Below, in pieces: positions 19,561 to 25,740 of a stretch of 25,740 nucleotides of DNA (positions within the stretch are counted from its first letter, which is position 1; each line of letters starts with the position of its first letter). Under the pieces are notes generated by a model, which saw only the letters and a list, made by a program, of their open reading frames with translations, had not been told where the DNA came from and ran no database searches. This stretch comes from Priapulus caudatus (Eukaryota; Priapulida; Priapulimorpha; Priapulimorphida; Priapulidae). Position numbers and translations under genes: made by a program. Location: assembly GCF_000485595.1 (NCBI RefSeq), contig NW_014578631.1, forward strand, positions 1 to 25,740. Direction: 5' to 3'.

Positions 19561-20262
19561 CACCCATGTCGTGAGTTTGGTTAATGTGGGGGTACAGTCT
19601 TAAAAATTGACAGAGGTCATCTTGAAGGTGTTGTCAACTAATTTCTAGCAAGAAAGGGGCCATTTGTTGTCGCAAAGGCTCAGGCTGTCTACAGTATACG
19701 CGTGACTTGCTGATGTGTGTTGTCCGTAAGATTCCATAAAACTTATGAATTAATAAACAATTTATCGTGACCCGAACCACATAGGCCTACCAGCAGCGTT
19801 AATAATAATATCAAGGAATTACCAAGAATAGTTATTCAAACTTATTCAAACTGAAAAACCACAACAACTAGCGCAAAGAATGAGTGCTGCTACGCTGCTA
19901 CGTAGTGACAGAATCTTGAACCATGAGCGATATGCCTTTCCAATCCAGAGAGATATGTTACGATATAACAAATTTCATAGACAGTATTTTTGTTTGATTA
20001 AGCTTGCTTAAATGCCCAATTAATATATTTGATATATTTTTCAACAATAATTGTTTTTATAAAACTACTTATACGCACGTATTCTTTTGATTATAGAGGA
20101 CAGCGCAAATATTTATGTCAAAATAATAAATGTCTTCTCAAGCAGGAGGTAAACAATTTCAATATGGCTGATTCCTTTGTGTGTTGATCTTAAATTTCTT
20201 ATATTTCTGACATCAAAATCCTCATATGCGTAATATTGAAGCCAAAAGTACAATTTTAAATA
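19561..20262. other. Flank upstream of CCDC174
   Basis: AT-rich sequence with no recognised exon. CAATATGGCTG, a YY1-like word, lies about 100 bp before the CCDC174 start (near 20160). The promoter and any 5' untranslated exon of CCDC174 would lie here, but nothing fixes the transcription start. Confidence 0.35.
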
Positions 20263-24382
<4,120 letters not shown>

Positions 24383-24452
24383 GTATGTTTTTCACACATC
24401 GTTATGTGAGAGGACAAATAGATTAGGCTGTAAAGATCTTATTTGATCTTCA

Positions 24453-25262
24453 TTTTTAGCTCGCCTTGACATCGTCATGGGGTGTCGTCCGTCGTACGTC
24501 CGTCTGTCAACATTTGGCAACGGTCAATGATAACTCAAGAACAGTTTGACCCACATGTTTCAAATTGTATATAGTTGTTACTCCTATGGGAGAGGTTTGA
24601 ACGTCCTATTTTGGAGCACGCCAGTCGACCTACTTTCGAGTCACGTCCACTTTTTGGCAAAAATGGAAATGGCCATAAGTCAGTTCAGGTTCAAAGGATT
24701 TTGCTCATTTCTAGTATGTGAATGAATAAGGACTGGCCCCAAAACATATCACACGGGTTTTGCTATTTTTTTTAATTATGCAAATTAGGTAGATTTTGGC
24801 AATTTCATTATGCATTTCAGTGTCTGCCTCAGTGAAAAAAATACACGGGGGCTCGGGGCGATTTAGCCCCCGAAATTCCAAAAAGAGCCCCCGGAAATTT
24901 GCATAGAGTTCAATGCAAACCAAATTTTAGAGTGCTATTTTCATGCACGCGAGCTTGAAAAGTAGCCCCCGAAAAATAAATTATATTTTTTTCCCTGGTC
25001 TGCCTACGGTCATCAATAACTGATGAACCGTTTGACCCACATGTTTAAAATTGCATACAGTTGTTACTCCTATGGGAGAGATTTGAACGTTCTATTTGGA
25101 GCACGCCAGTTGACGTACTTTCGAGCCACGCCCACTTTTTGGCAAAAATGAAAATGGCCATCTAAATTCATTCGATTTTGTTAAATTTTGGTATGTGAAT
25201 GTGTAAGGCTAGCCCCAAAACAGGTGTTACTCCTATGGGAGAGATGACAAGGTCCTATTACG
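24453..25262. repeat. Diverged tandem repeat in CCDC174 intron 7
   Basis: It opens with TTTTTAGCTCGCC and a TCCG/TCGTCCG-rich head (24480-24510). Two units then share TTTGACCCACATGTTT, GTTACTCCTATGGGAGAG, GGAGCACGCCAGT and CCACTTTTTGGCAAAAATG. The 18-base word GTTACTCCTATGGGAGAG is identical at 24577, 25063 and, in a truncated third unit, 25226. Subtracting the inserted 176 bp, the period is about 310 bp. The head resembles dispersed repeats of marine invertebrates, from memory only. Confidence 0.7.
24822..25005. mobile_element. hAT-type miniature element, copy 2, with 8-bp target duplication
   Basis: The element proper is 24830-24997 (168 bp), with the same CAGTGAAAAAAATA start and TATTTTTTTCCCTG end as the copy in TAF12. 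The octamer GTCTGCCT flanks it exactly (24822-24829 and 24998-25005). It lies at the boundary between two units of the intronic tandem repeat. It lacks the 21-bp internal duplication of copy 1 and probably represents the ancestral form. Confidence 0.94.
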
Positions 25263-25309
25263 ATTATTTTGTCTAACTGGTTAACTACTCTACAATCATA
25301 CCCAGGGGT

Positions 25310-25410
25310 AGAAATTAGTTTGAAAATTTACAGGCCCGCCGGTCCTGTAGGTAAGGGATTTTACAGGCCCGCCAGGCAAATTTCAGGCCCGCATCATTCC
25401 CTGGATACCG
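25310..25410. repeat. Short CAGGCCCGCC repeat cluster
   Basis: TTTACAGGCCCGCC occurs twice, followed by TTTCAGGCCCGC, within about 70 bp (25328-25392). The function is unknown; it may be the edge of another dispersed element. Confidence 0.5.
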
Positions 25411-25464
25411 CAGCATTTTTAGCTCATCTGACATAGTCAGATGCAGCTTGTAGAATCGCATGAT

Positions 25465-25520
25465 CGTCCGTCCGTCCGTCCGTCCGTGCGAGCGTCCGTC
25501 CGTCCGTCCGTCCGTCCGTC
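25465..25520 (+). repeat. (TCCG)n microsatellite
   Basis: About fourteen CGTC/CGTG-phase tetramers with one interruption (GTGCGAGCG). The open frames across it on both strands are repeat artefacts. Confidence 0.95.
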
Positions 25521-25615
25521 AACAGTTGGGCACAAATCTAAACGGCTCGACGTACGGTCACGATATTCGGGACGTGGGGGGGTAATCCGAAAACGAGTTG
25601 GGATGTCGAAGCTGG

Positions 25616-25635
25616 GGGTCAAAGGTCAAAGGTCA
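25616..25635 (+). promoter_or_regulatory. Triple nuclear-receptor half-site (DR1-like) within family F
   Basis: GGGTCA, AGGTCA and AGGTCA are each separated by one A. Direct repeats of AGGTCA with one-base spacing are known recognition sites for RXR, COUP-TF and HNF4-type receptors. The match is visible in the sequence; binding or activity is not shown. Confidence 0.4.
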
Positions 25636-25740
25636 AGAGGTGTAAAAGAAGGGGGAACATTCCTCCCTTAACTTAAGGTATAGGGAGGAAATGCAAAATT
25701 GTGGCACAAATTTAAACGGCTCGACCTAGGCTCGTGATAG

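Larger units (their letters stand above)
25416..25740 (+). repeat. Family F tandem-unit repeat, plus orientation (runs off window)
   Basis: It opens with TTTTTAGCTCATCTGAC; CATCTGAC and GTCAGATG (25425-25432 and 25436-25443) form an 8-bp stem with an ATA loop. A (TCCG)n tract follows. GGCACAAATCTAAACGGCTC (about 25529) recurs as GGCACAAATTTAAACGGCTC (about 25702), showing a tandem unit of roughly 170 bp. Between them lies GGGTCAAAGGTCAAAGGTCA (25616-25635). The copy at 15999-16290 is in the opposite orientation. Confidence 0.75.

Noticed and set aside
25465-25520. CRISPR-like array
   Set aside because: The repeats are a contiguous tetranucleotide without spacers, in an animal genome.
25437-25671. 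Frames across the (TCCG)n tract
   Set aside because: The tetranucleotide repeat is read as a short peptide repeat on both strands; there is no independent coding evidence.

Overview
This looks like nuclear DNA from an intron-rich animal, probably a marine invertebrate; I cannot name the species. The evidence is two recognisable animal genes split by GT-AG introns, TTAGGG-type repeats, and many short inverted-repeat elements, which together outweigh the coding sequence. No operon, CRISPR array, rRNA or tRNA gene, or viral gene was seen.

Left third (about 1-9880): repeats and unassigned DNA. Two copies of a complex unit (1-943, cut by the window edge, and about 4222-5252) combine TTAGGG-like blocks in both orientations, (TA)n tracts, an alternating purine-pyrimidine CACGCG minisatellite, and about 400 bp of ordinary sequence. 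Between them lie a 0.7 kb polypurine (GA)n tract (3239-3942) and small GC-rich repeats. A terminal-inverted-repeat (TIR) element sits at 6237-6933. No gene is recognised in 6936-9881.

Middle (about 9886-13334): a TTAA-flanked 652-bp element (family A), then a complete six-exon gene on the minus strand for TAF12, the histone-fold subunit of TFIID and SAGA. Its first intron holds a young hAT-type miniature element with a perfect 8-bp target duplication.

Between the genes (13335-20262): about 6.9 kb made largely of inverted-repeat elements. These include a chain of palindromic elements of three families (order B-A-C-A-B-C, 16384-19560) that abut one another at TTAA or decayed TTAA.

Right end (20263-25740): the first seven coding exons of CCDC174, a nuclear coiled-coil protein linked to the exon junction complex, on the plus strand and running off the window. 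Its seventh intron contains tandem repeats, a second copy of the hAT miniature element with its own perfect 8-bp duplication, and a repeat whose tandem unit carries AGGTCA nuclear-receptor-type half-sites.

TAF12 and CCDC174 are arranged head to head, but the large transposon-filled gap argues against one shared compact promoter. Their known roles (transcription initiation, mRNA processing) are both nuclear; nothing here shows that they work together.
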